From Thermoplasmatota archaeon (GTDB lineage Bacteria; Pseudomonadota; Gammaproteobacteria; Burkholderiales; Thiobacillaceae), in contig JAMCVR010000098.1 in the NCBI GenBank assembly GCA_023475455.1, forward strand, positions 1 through 5,726: a stretch of 5,726 bases of DNA, read 5' to 3'. The translations under genes were made by a program, and so were the position numbers. The notes beneath the pieces were generated by a model. It had not been told where the DNA came from, ran no database searches, and saw only the letters and a program-made list of their open reading frames with translations. Below, in pieces: positions 1-4,936 of this stretch (positions are counted from its first letter, which is position 1; each line of letters opens with the position of its first letter).

Positions 1-34
1 GAGATTTGTTTTTTGACCTGATATTTAAACCCAT

Positions 35-1141
35 ATGAAACTTCTGCATTCCGCGCTGCGTTTTCGCGTCAATTATTTTTCCGACCTCGGCCGCCATCAG
101 GTGGTGGTGTGGATGCCGGGCGACACCCCGCCGGTCGACGCCCAGGTCGACGTCGGACCCAGGATCGAGCACGAGGTGCCGAACGAGGTGTTCCGCAGCG
201 ACATCGCCCCGCTGAAACTGGGGCGCTTCTATCCCTCGCAGCTCTTGCACGCCGACGACGCGCCGGGCCCGATGTTCCGCGTGATGAGGCTCAACGAATC
301 CAGCTTCGTCGCCAACTTCAGCCACCCGCTGCAGGGCCGCATCTTCAGCATCGACAGCGGCAAGAGCGACATCTCGACCGAGCCGGTCGGCAAGGTGGAA
401 CAGCTGCTGGAATGGAGCGGCATGGAAACGCAGCTGCAGACGCCGACCGACTTCGAGGGGCCGGATTCGTTCAGCCGCGAGGACGAATTTCCCGATACCG
501 AGTTCTACGCGCTCGCCCGCAAGATCACCCACGTCGACGCCGTGTGCGCGCGCCGCATCCAGGCGCTGTACCGCACCGTGCTGCCGGAGAACGCGCGGGT
601 GCTGCGCCAAGACCGCCCGGAGGGCGAGCGTCTGGCGGCGTACCCCTTGCGGGTGCTCGACCTGATGGCGGGCTGGCGCTCGCACCTGCCGGACACGGTG
701 CAATCCGCGGTGGGACTGGGACTCAACGCCGAGGAACTGGCCGACAATCCTCAGCTTGCCGAGCGCATCGTGCACGACCTCAACGCCGATCCCAGGCTGC
801 CGTTTGCCGACGCCAGCTTCGATGCGGTGGTGTGCACGGTGTCATTCGAGTACCTGACGCAGCCGCGCAGGATCGTCGCCCAAGCCAAACGGGTGCTGAA
901 ACCGGGCGGCATGTTCGTGGTGACGCTGTCGCACCGCTACTTTCCGCCCAAGGTCATCAAACTGTGGACCGAGCTGCATCCGATGGAGCGCATGGCCTGG
1001 GTGGGCACGCTGATCAAGCAGGCCGGTTTCAGGAAGGTGGAAACCTACGTCGAGCGCGGCCTCAAGCGCCCCAAGGACGACCGCTACGCCGACACGCTCG
1101 CCGAATCCGATCCCGTGTTTGCAACCTGGGGCGTGGCGTAA
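35..1141 (+). CDS. SAM-dependent methyltransferase (type 11 fold) with SlyD/FKBP-like N-terminal region
   Basis: A 368-residue protein whose C-terminal part is a class I SAM-dependent methyltransferase. Motif I is LDLMAGWRSHLP (residues 208-219). This is not the usual GxGxG form, but it resembles the DLMSSWVSHLP variant I recall from a conserved family in bacteria and plants. LPFADASFDAVV (255-266) is the motif that follows, then RVLKPGGMFVV. The substrate cannot be told from sequence. The N-terminal ~120 residues contain FVANFSHPLQG (91-101), which recalls the NHPLAG signature of SlyD-type FKBP prolyl isomerases; that resemblance is weak and is my inference. The start at 35 is supported by an in-frame TAA at 26-28, only 9 nt upstream, although no Shine-Dalgarno is visible. 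The gene ends 33 bp before lemA on the same strand. The fold call is firm; the function is unknown. Confidence 0.85.
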   Translation: MKLLHSALRFRVNYFSDLGRHQVVVWMPGDTPPVDAQVDVGPRIEHEVPNEVFRSDIAPLKLGRFYPSQLLHADDAPGPMFRVMRLNESSFVANFSHPLQGRIFSIDSGKSDISTEPVGKVEQLLEWSGMETQLQTPTDFEGPDSFSREDEFPDTEFYALARKITHVDAVCARRIQALYRTVLPENARVLRQDRPEGERLAAYPLRVLDLMAGWRSHLPDTVQSAVGLGLNAEELADNPQLAERIVHDLNADPRLPFADASFDAVVCTVSFEYLTQPRRIVAQAKRVLKPGGMFVVTLSHRYFPPKVIKLWTELHPMERMAWVGTLIKQAGFRKVETYVERGLKRPKDDRYADTLAESDPVFATWGVA

Positions 1142-1163
1142 ACTCGCATTACACAACCATCAC

Positions 1164-1169
1164 AGGAGG
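1164..1169 (+). promoter_or_regulatory. Ribosome binding site of lemA
   Basis: AGGAGG is a perfect Shine-Dalgarno core, 5 nt before the ATG at 1175. It fixes the lemA start and is the strongest site in the window. The first TPM gene directly downstream has no such site. Confidence 0.9.
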
Positions 1170-1174
1170 CTGAT

Positions 1175-1804
1175 ATGTTCAAATGGCGCAATGCATTCAA
1201 ATGGGTAAGCGCGACATTCATGGCGTTGACCCTTTCCGGCTGCGGCTACAACACGCTGCAGACCACCGACGAGGACATCAAGGCCACCTGGGCCGAGGTG
1301 CTGAACCAGTATCAGCGCCGCGCCGACCTGGTGCCGAATCTGGTCAACGTGGTGAAGGGCTACGCGGCGCATGAAAAGGACGTGCTGACCCGCGTCACCG
1401 AAGCGCGCGCCCGCGTCGGCGCGATTCAGGCGACGCCCGAACTCATCAACGACGAAGCCGCGTTCCAGAAATTCATCGCCGCCCAGGGCGAGTTGACCGG
1501 CGCGATCTCGCGCCTGCTGCTGGTGGCGGAGAACTATCCGCAGTTGAAGGCCGATGGCCTGTTCCGCGACCTGCAGGCGCAGCTCGAAGGCACCGAGAAC
1601 CGCATCGCCGTCGCGCGCAACCGTTACATCGCCGCGGTGAAAACCTACAACGTCACGGTGCGCTCCTTCCCCTCCAACCTCACTGCGATGCTGTTCGGCT
1701 ACAAGACCAAGCCGACCTTCACGGTGGAAAACGAGAAGGCCATCGCCGTGCCGCCCAGGGTCGATTTCGGCGCCCCCACACCCGCACCGGCAAGCGGCTA
1801 TTGA
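1175..1804 (+). CDS. lemA: LemA family lipoprotein
   Basis: A 209-residue LemA family protein, near the usual family length of about 190-210. Residues 1-23 form a lipoprotein signal: a basic start (FKWRNAFKW), a hydrophobic stretch and the lipobox LSGC, with the lipidated Cys at 23. The mature protein should be tethered to a membrane on the periplasmic side. The LemA helical core is clear: NQYQRRADLVPNLVNVVKGY (44-63), the segment LLLVAENYPQLKA, and ENRIAVARNRYIAAVKTYN. The tail is Pro/Ala-rich and low in complexity. LemA proteins lie widely beside TPM-domain genes, as here; the biochemical role of the family is poorly defined. The stop at 1802-1804 is 7 nt before the first ATG of the next gene, which suggests co-transcription. 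The family call is firm. Confidence 0.95.
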   Translation: MFKWRNAFKWVSATFMALTLSGCGYNTLQTTDEDIKATWAEVLNQYQRRADLVPNLVNVVKGYAAHEKDVLTRVTEARARVGAIQATPELINDEAAFQKFIAAQGELTGAISRLLLVAENYPQLKADGLFRDLQAQLEGTENRIAVARNRYIAAVKTYNVTVRSFPSNLTAMLFGYKTKPTFTVENEKAIAVPPRVDFGAPTPAPASGY

Positions 1805-1811
1805 TCTCCGG

Positions 1812-2729
1812 ATGAACCGGCTGCTCCGGACGCATACGACCTTTCATGGGCTTCAGCCCATGGAAAGTCGGAGTACCCACAAGGGGCATCGAGATCCCCT
1901 TGTGGGGCGCTTCGCGTCCGGCCTCCTTCTGTTGCTGTTTGCGCTGTCCGCCTGGGCCCAGGTGGCGGTGCCCGACCTGTCGCGCCGTGTCACCGACCTG
2001 ACCGCCACGCTCAGCGCCGAACAAGTTGCCGCACTGGAAAGCAAGCTGGCCGCCTTCGAGGCGCAGAAGGGCAGCCAGATTGCCGTGCTGATCGTGCCGA
2101 CCACCCAGCCCGAGGACATTGCCCAGTTCGGCATCCGCGTCGCCGAGCAATGGAAAATCGGCCGCGAAAAAATCGACGACGGGGTGATCCTGATCGTCGC
2201 CAGGGACGACCGCACGCTGCGGCTGGAAGTCGGCTACGGGCTGGAGGGCGCGATCCCGGACGCCATCGCCAAGCGGGTGATCGCCGAAACCATCACGCCC
2301 TATTTCAAGGCGGGGGATTTCTACGGCGGCATCGACGCGGGCGTGCAGCAGCTGATGCGGCTGATCGAGGGCGAGTCGCTGCCGCCGCCCAGCGAGGCGG
2401 GCAGCAGCGGGGACGATGGTTCCTTCGTCATGCTCGTCGTCGGCGGCATCGTCGCAGGCTGGCTGCTCTCCATGCTGATGAGCCGTCCGGCCGCCGGCGG
2501 GATCGCCGCGCTCGGCAGCGGGGCGGTGGGCGCGATGCTGCTGGGCTTCACGCCGGTGCTGCTGTTCATTGCCGTGTTCGTGTTTGCCGGGGTGGCATCG
2601 GGATTCCGCCACGGCGGCGGCTGGACCAGTGGCGGAGGTGGATTCGGCAGGGGAGGCGGATTCGGCGGCGGTTCCTGGGGCGGGGGCGGCGGCGGATTCG
2701 GCGGCGGAGGCGCATCGGGCTCATGGTGA
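1812..2729 (+). CDS. TPM-domain (YgcG-type) membrane-anchored protein with Gly-rich C-terminus
   Basis: A 305-residue protein when started at ATG 1812. Order: an unusual 30-residue N-terminal extension; a signal peptide with a Leu-rich core (38-42) and an AWA cleavage site before Gln50; a TPM domain of about 55-185 (motifs EAQKGSQIAVLIVP, WKIGREKIDDGVILIVA, VGYGLEGAIPD, PYFKAGDFYGGI); two hydrophobic segments (about 202-223 and 231-263); and a Gly-rich tail (265-305) ending SGSW. TPM proteins such as Psb32 and YgcG are envelope or thylakoid proteins; phosphatase activity was reported for a plant member. The pairing with lemA is typical. The extension is encoded by two palindromes (1837-1906), so the start is uncertain. 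In-frame alternatives are ATG 1860 and GTG 1902; the latter gives a signal peptide of normal length. None of the three has a good Shine-Dalgarno. Start at 1812 may rely on coupling to lemA. Confidence 0.9.
   Translation: MNRLLRTHTTFHGLQPMESRSTHKGHRDPLVGRFASGLLLLLFALSAWAQVAVPDLSRRVTDLTATLSAEQVAALESKLAAFEAQKGSQIAVLIVPTTQPEDIAQFGIRVAEQWKIGREKIDDGVILIVARDDRTLRLEVGYGLEGAIPDAIAKRVIAETITPYFKAGDFYGGIDAGVQQLMRLIEGESLPPPSEAGSSGDDGSFVMLVVGGIVAGWLLSMLMSRPAAGGIAALGSGAVGAMLLGFTPVLLFIAVFVFAGVASGFRHGGGWTSGGGGFGRGGGFGGGSWGGGGGGFGGGGASGSW
1837..1874 (+). repeat. REP-like hairpin element, copy 1 (within the start of the TPM gene)
   Basis: An imperfect palindrome built on GGGCTTCAGCCC (1848-1859). The arms extend to CGA (1837-1839) and TCG (1868-1870), with single-base bulges at 1840 and 1862. 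CTTTC (1841-1845) pairs with GAAAG (1863-1867). It is followed by GAGT (1871-1874). The same 38-bp architecture occurs inverted at 2983-3020, with 27 of 38 positions identical. It is read in frame as part of the N-terminus of the downstream TPM protein, including the ATG at 1860. It looks like a REP-type extragenic palindrome that has come to lie over a gene start. Confidence 0.8.
1876..1906 (+). repeat. Perfect 11-bp inverted repeat beside the REP-like element
   Basis: CCCACAAGGGG (1876-1886) and CCCCTTGTGGG (1896-1906) are exact reverse complements around a 9-nt loop. The hairpin lies one base after copy 1 of the REP-like element and the two form a tandem hairpin pair. It covers the in-frame GTG at 1902, which would start the TPM protein with a normal signal peptide, so in mRNA it could mask that start. 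There is no T-tract, so it is not an intrinsic terminator. TACCCACAAGGGG at 1874-1886 recurs with one change at 2874-2886. Confidence 0.75.
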
Positions 2730-2780
2730 ACACGATCCTAAAAACCACAGTTGATCGCTTGCTGTCTTAATGAGGCTTTT

Positions 2781-3077
2781 ATGAAAATTGGCCTGCTCCT
2801 CTTCGATACGATTCACCTGTCAGGTGAGGGCGCTACGCACTCGCTGGCACGTCCGTGTGCGCGCCTGCCTTTGTACCCGCAAGGGGTAGGCCGGATTCGT
2901 AAAGCCGCTAAAGCGGCAACGACTCCGCTCTCGCGCCTCGTTGCAGGCGCCGGCCTGCCGCCTCGTTGCTTCGCCCTAAAGGACTCCGATCCACCACGGG
3001 CTGAAGCCCGTGTGGAATCGCATGCGGCAGCCACACCCACAAACGCACCATCGAGTGCGCCCAGCTATGGTTCTTAG
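2781..3077 (+). CDS. Doubtful 98-aa ORF spanning the palindromic gap
   Basis: An open frame from ATG 2781, with GAGG at 2772-2775 spaced 5 nt before it, to a TAG at 3075-3077. The product begins MKIGLLLFDTIHLSGEGA. The rest is Ala/Pro/Arg-rich and resembles no family I recognise; it is the conceptual translation of the palindromic repeat material. The frame's stop overlaps the ATG of the second TPM gene (3067) by 11 nt, an arrangement that could couple translation to that gene, which lacks its own Shine-Dalgarno. The open frame may equally be chance in GC-rich repeat DNA. I think a functional protein is unlikely. Confidence 0.15.
   Translation: MKIGLLLFDTIHLSGEGATHSLARPCARLPLYPQGVGRIRKAAKAATTPLSRLVAGAGLPPRCFALKDSDPPRAEARVESHAAATPTNAPSSAPSYGS
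2934..2969. repeat. 11-bp direct repeat flanking a palindrome
   Basis: CGCCTCGTTGC occurs at 2934-2944 and again at 2959-2969. The GCAGGC-GCCG-GCCTGC palindrome (2943-2958) lies between them and overlaps the first copy by two bases. It is part of the composite repeat in the gap upstream of the second TPM gene. The arrangement resembles a short target-site-like duplication around a hairpin, but the element between is only about 14 bp, so no mobile element can be claimed. Confidence 0.5.
2983..3020 (-). repeat. REP-like hairpin element, copy 2 (inverted)
   Basis: Read on the minus strand this matches the 38-bp element at 1837-1874 without gaps, 27 of 38 identical, sharing GGGCTTCAGCCC, the CGA and TCG ends and the trailing GAGT. 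On the + strand the core is CACGGGCT-GA-AGCCCGTG (2994-3011). Ten of the eleven differences fall in five base pairs and preserve pairing in each. The element ends 46 bp before the ATG of the second TPM gene. Confidence 0.8.
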
Positions 3078-3570
3078 GATCAGGCGCTGGTTCAGGCATC
3101 TCTTCATGCCGCCGTGGGCGTGGCGGCGCGCGTTTCCGCAGGCCACGCTCGATGCGATCGAGGCCGCGATCCGCGCATCCGAAACGCGCCACAGCGGGGA
3201 AATCCGCTTCGCCATCGAGAACAGCCTCGCGCCGGGGCGCGTGTGGCGCGGCGTGCGCGGGCGCGAACGCGCGATCGAGGTGTTTTCCGACCTGCGCGTG
3301 TGGGATACCGAACACAACAGCGGCGTGCTGGTTTATCTGTTGCTCGCCGATCACGACATCGAGATCGTCGCCGACCGCGGCATCGCCGCGCGGGTCGAGG
3401 CGGGCACATGGGAGCAGGTGGCGCAAACGATGGAAGCCGTGTTCCGCAACGGCCAGTTCGAACAGGGCGCGCTTGCCGGCATTGCCCGGATCGGCGATTT
3501 GCTGGCGGCGCATTTTCCACCTGCGGGGCATAATCCAGACGAACTGGCGAACCAGCCCGTTATTTTGTGA
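3067..3570 (+). CDS. TPM-domain protein, cytoplasmic-type (no signal peptide)
   Basis: A 167-residue second TPM-domain protein, related in fold to the secreted one upstream but without signal peptide, membrane segments or Gly-rich tail. The N-terminus is basic and aromatic (RIRRWFRHLFMPPW). Domain motifs are SGEIRFAIE, RERAIEVFSDLRVWDTEHNS, GVLVYLLLADHDIEIVADRG and FRNGQFEQGALAGI. The length suits stand-alone TPM proteins. ATG 3067 was chosen because family-like sequence begins just after it; the frame stays open upstream to a GTG at 3010 inside the REP-like hairpin, and ATG 3106 is also possible. No Shine-Dalgarno precedes any of them, perhaps because the repeat DNA replaced the original leader. 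The stop overlaps the NfeD ribosome site. The 3' part (from 3360) lies in the tandem duplication and is repeated at 4294-4503. Confidence 0.85.
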   Translation: MVLRIRRWFRHLFMPPWAWRRAFPQATLDAIEAAIRASETRHSGEIRFAIENSLAPGRVWRGVRGRERAIEVFSDLRVWDTEHNSGVLVYLLLADHDIEIVADRGIAARVEAGTWEQVAQTMEAVFRNGQFEQGALAGIARIGDLLAAHFPPAGHNPDELANQPVIL

Positions 3571-3574
3571 GGAG
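3570..3574 (+). promoter_or_regulatory. Ribosome binding site of nfeD copy 1
   Basis: AGGAG, 5 nt before the ATG at 3580, overlaps the last base of the TPM stop codon (3568-3570), which indicates tight coupling between the two genes. Confidence 0.85.
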
Positions 3575-3579
3575 ACGAG

Positions 3580-3987
3580 ATGCAGGCGTATGCGGGGTGG
3601 TGGATTCTGGCGGCGGTGCTGGTGGGAGTGGAGCTCACCAGCGGCACCTTCTATCTGTTGGTGTATGGCCTGGCCGCGGCAGCTGCAGGACTGGCCGCCT
3701 GGCTCGGGGCTGGCCTGCTGGCGCAACTTGTGACGGCGGGCGTGATCGCCGTGCTGGGCACGCTGGCCTTGCGCCGCTGGAAACGGGGAACCGGGCAGCC
3801 TGAATCCACCGTGCAGGATCTCGACATCGGCCAGACCGTGCAGATCGAGTCCTGGCAGGACGGCCGCGGCCAGGTCAAATACCGCGGCGCGCTGTGGGAC
3901 GCCGAAGCCGAATCGGCCGGCGTCGACAGCACGCGCCCGCTGGTGATCCGGGCCGTCCGGGGCAATACGCTGGTTCTGGGCAATTAA
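3580..3987 (+). CDS. NfeD family membrane protein, copy 1
   Basis: A 135-residue short-form NfeD protein. Hydrophobic segments run from about residue 7 to 64 (WWILAAVLVGVELTSGTFYL, then Ala/Leu/Gly-rich stretches), followed by the basic turn RRWKRG. The C-terminal soluble domain (about 78-135) has the NfeD OB-fold pattern: IGQTVQIESW, GRGQVKYRGALWDAEA and PLVIRAVRGNTLVL. The short form lacks the ClpP-like protease domain of long NfeD proteins. NfeD proteins partner SPFH/stomatin proteins encoded next door (E. coli YbbJ-QmcA type), and an SPFH gene follows after 16 nt. The start is set by AGGAG at 3570-3574. The gene is duplicated without change at 4513-4920. This copy is followed by the broken SPFH gene. 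Confidence 0.9.
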   Translation: MQAYAGWWILAAVLVGVELTSGTFYLLVYGLAAAAAGLAAWLGAGLLAQLVTAGVIAVLGTLALRRWKRGTGQPESTVQDLDIGQTVQIESWQDGRGQVKYRGALWDAEAESAGVDSTRPLVIRAVRGNTLVLGN

Positions 3988-3989
3988 TC

Positions 3990-3995
3990 AGGGAG
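3990..3995 (+). promoter_or_regulatory. Ribosome binding site of SPFH gene copy 1
   Basis: AGGGAG, 8 nt before the ATG at 4004. The same site is repeated at 4923-4928 before the intact copy. Confidence 0.75.
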
Positions 3996-4293
3996 AAAAA
4001 CAAATGGACATCGTCGCACTCGTCATTCTTATCGTCATCGCCATTGTCGTCGCCAAAGGAGTGCGCGTGGTGCCGCAGCAGAACGCCTGGGTGGTCGAAC
4101 GCCTCGGCAAGTTCCACGCGGTGCTCGGCCCCGGCCTCAACCTGGTCATCCCTTTCATCGACACCGTCGCCTACAAGCATTCGCTGAAGGAAATCCCGCT
4201 CGACGTGCCGAGCCAGGTCTGCATCACCCGCGACAATACCCAGCTGGCGGTCGACGGCATCCTGTACTTCCAGGTCACCGATCCGAAGATGGC

Positions 4294-4503
4294 GAGATCG
4301 TCGCCGACCGCGGCATCGCCGCGCGGGTCGAGGCGGGCACATGGGAGCAGGTGGCGCAAACGATGGAAGCCGTGTTCCGCAACGGCCAGTTCGAACAGGG
4401 CGCGCTTGCCGGCATTGCCCGGATCGGCGATTTGCTGGCGGCGCATTTTCCACCTGCGGGGCATAATCCAGACGAACTGGCGAACCAGCCCGTTATTTTG
4501 TGA
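4294..4503 (+). pseudogene. 3' fragment of the second TPM gene
   Basis: The last 69 sense codons plus stop of the TPM gene at 3067-3570, starting at EIVADRG and ending at the TGA at 4501-4503. It has no start codon or ribosome site of its own. The broken SPFH frame crosses it in a different frame. It still supplies the AGGAG site of nfeD copy 2. Confidence 0.85.
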
Positions 4504-4507
4504 GGAG
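4503..4507 (+). promoter_or_regulatory. Ribosome binding site of nfeD copy 2
   Basis: AGGAG, 5 nt before the ATG at 4513, is carried over intact by the duplication. The second NfeD should be translatable, although ribosomes on the broken SPFH frame pass over this site. Confidence 0.8.
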
Positions 4508-4512
4508 ACGAG

Positions 4513-4920
4513 ATGCAGGCGTATGCGGGGTGGTGGATTCTGGCGGCGGTGCTGGTGGGAGTGGAGCTCACCAGCGGCACCTTCTATCTGTTGGTGTATG
4601 GCCTGGCCGCGGCAGCTGCAGGACTGGCCGCCTGGCTCGGGGCTGGCCTGCTGGCGCAACTTGTGACGGCGGGCGTGATCGCCGTGCTGGGCACGCTGGC
4701 CTTGCGCCGCTGGAAACGGGGAACCGGGCAGCCTGAATCCACCGTGCAGGATCTCGACATCGGCCAGACCGTGCAGATCGAGTCCTGGCAGGACGGCCGC
4801 GGCCAGGTCAAATACCGCGGCGCGCTGTGGGACGCCGAAGCCGAATCGGCCGGCGTCGACAGCACGCGCCCGCTGGTGATCCGGGCCGTCCGGGGCAATA
4901 CGCTGGTTCTGGGCAATTAA
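4513..4920 (+). CDS. NfeD family membrane protein, copy 2
   Basis: Identical over all 135 residues to the NfeD at 3580-3987, so the domain description there applies. This copy has the normal neighbour: the intact SPFH gene begins 16 nt after its stop. In an ancestor with one unit, nfeD would have been flanked by the full TPM gene and the full SPFH gene. Now copy 1 keeps the upstream partner and copy 2 the downstream one. If both are expressed, NfeD dose rises relative to SPFH protein. Confidence 0.9.
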   Translation: MQAYAGWWILAAVLVGVELTSGTFYLLVYGLAAAAAGLAAWLGAGLLAQLVTAGVIAVLGTLALRRWKRGTGQPESTVQDLDIGQTVQIESWQDGRGQVKYRGALWDAEAESAGVDSTRPLVIRAVRGNTLVLGN

Positions 4921-4922
4921 TC

Positions 4923-4928
4923 AGGGAG
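4923..4928 (+). promoter_or_regulatory. Ribosome binding site of SPFH gene copy 2
   Basis: AGGGAG, 8 nt before the ATG at 4937, supports that start. Confidence 0.75.
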
Positions 4929-4936
4929 AAAAACAA

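Larger units (their letters stand above)
2730..3066. other. 337-bp palindrome-rich gap between the two TPM genes
   Basis: No recognisable protein or RNA gene lies here. It holds a chain of short palindromes: TCACCTG/CAGGTGA around one base (2813-2827), TACCC/GGGTA (2874-2888), GCCGCT/AGCGGC around AA (2904-2917), GCAGGC/GCCTGC around GCCG (2943-2958) and the REP-like hairpin (2983-3020). It looks like a composite of dispersed repeat material inserted between two genes of an operon. I saw no convincing promoter or intrinsic terminator, so transcription may read through. Confidence 0.6.
3360..4292 (+). repeat. Tandem duplication, unit 1 (933 bp)
   Basis: Bases 3360-4294 are the same as 4293-5227 at an offset of exactly 933; I found no mismatch on reading both copies. 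The unit contains the last 70 codons of the second TPM gene, all of nfeD and the first 96-97 codons of the SPFH gene. Identity stops at 3359/4292 on the left and at 4295/5228 on the right. Confidence 0.95.
4004..4666 (+). pseudogene. SPFH/stomatin gene copy 1, truncated at the duplication junction
   Basis: The first 97 codons (4004-4294) are identical to the SPFH gene at 4937: an N-terminal membrane segment (about 2-17) and the start of the SPFH domain, ending YFQVTDPKMA. At 4293/4294 the sequence switches to the second TPM gene, but out of its frame. The next 123 codons are therefore an Arg/Trp-rich non-native translation that runs past the start of nfeD copy 2 and stops at 4664-4666. The rest of the SPFH domain and the coiled-coil are lost. 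The gene keeps its ribosome site, so a membrane-anchored stub with an aberrant tail could be made. I regard it as a duplication product rather than an evolved fusion. Confidence 0.85.

Noticed and set aside
13..18. TTGACC as a -35 promoter box for the methyltransferase
   Set aside because: No matching -10 box fits at 16-18 nt spacing; that distance falls at or after the start codon.
109..1173. Long second-frame + strand ORF over the methyltransferase
   Set aside because: Its translation is Arg/Ala/Gly-rich without motifs, as expected for an out-of-frame reading of GC-rich coding DNA.
1876..1906. Perfect 11-bp hairpin as an intrinsic terminator after lemA
   Set aside because: No T-tract follows, and the sequence lies within an open frame leading into a signal peptide.
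2751..2782. TTGATC with TTTTAT as a promoter for the second TPM gene
   Set aside because: The spacing is about 20 nt and the match is poor; it would also lie almost 290 nt from the start.
2813..3020. CRISPR array
   Set aside because: The palindromes differ from one another and there are no regularly spaced identical repeats.
2908..3726. Long minus-strand open frame antisense to the TPM gene
   Set aside because: Its translation is low-complexity and matches no family. The + strand frame there encodes a recognisable TPM domain, so this is a GC-rich shadow.
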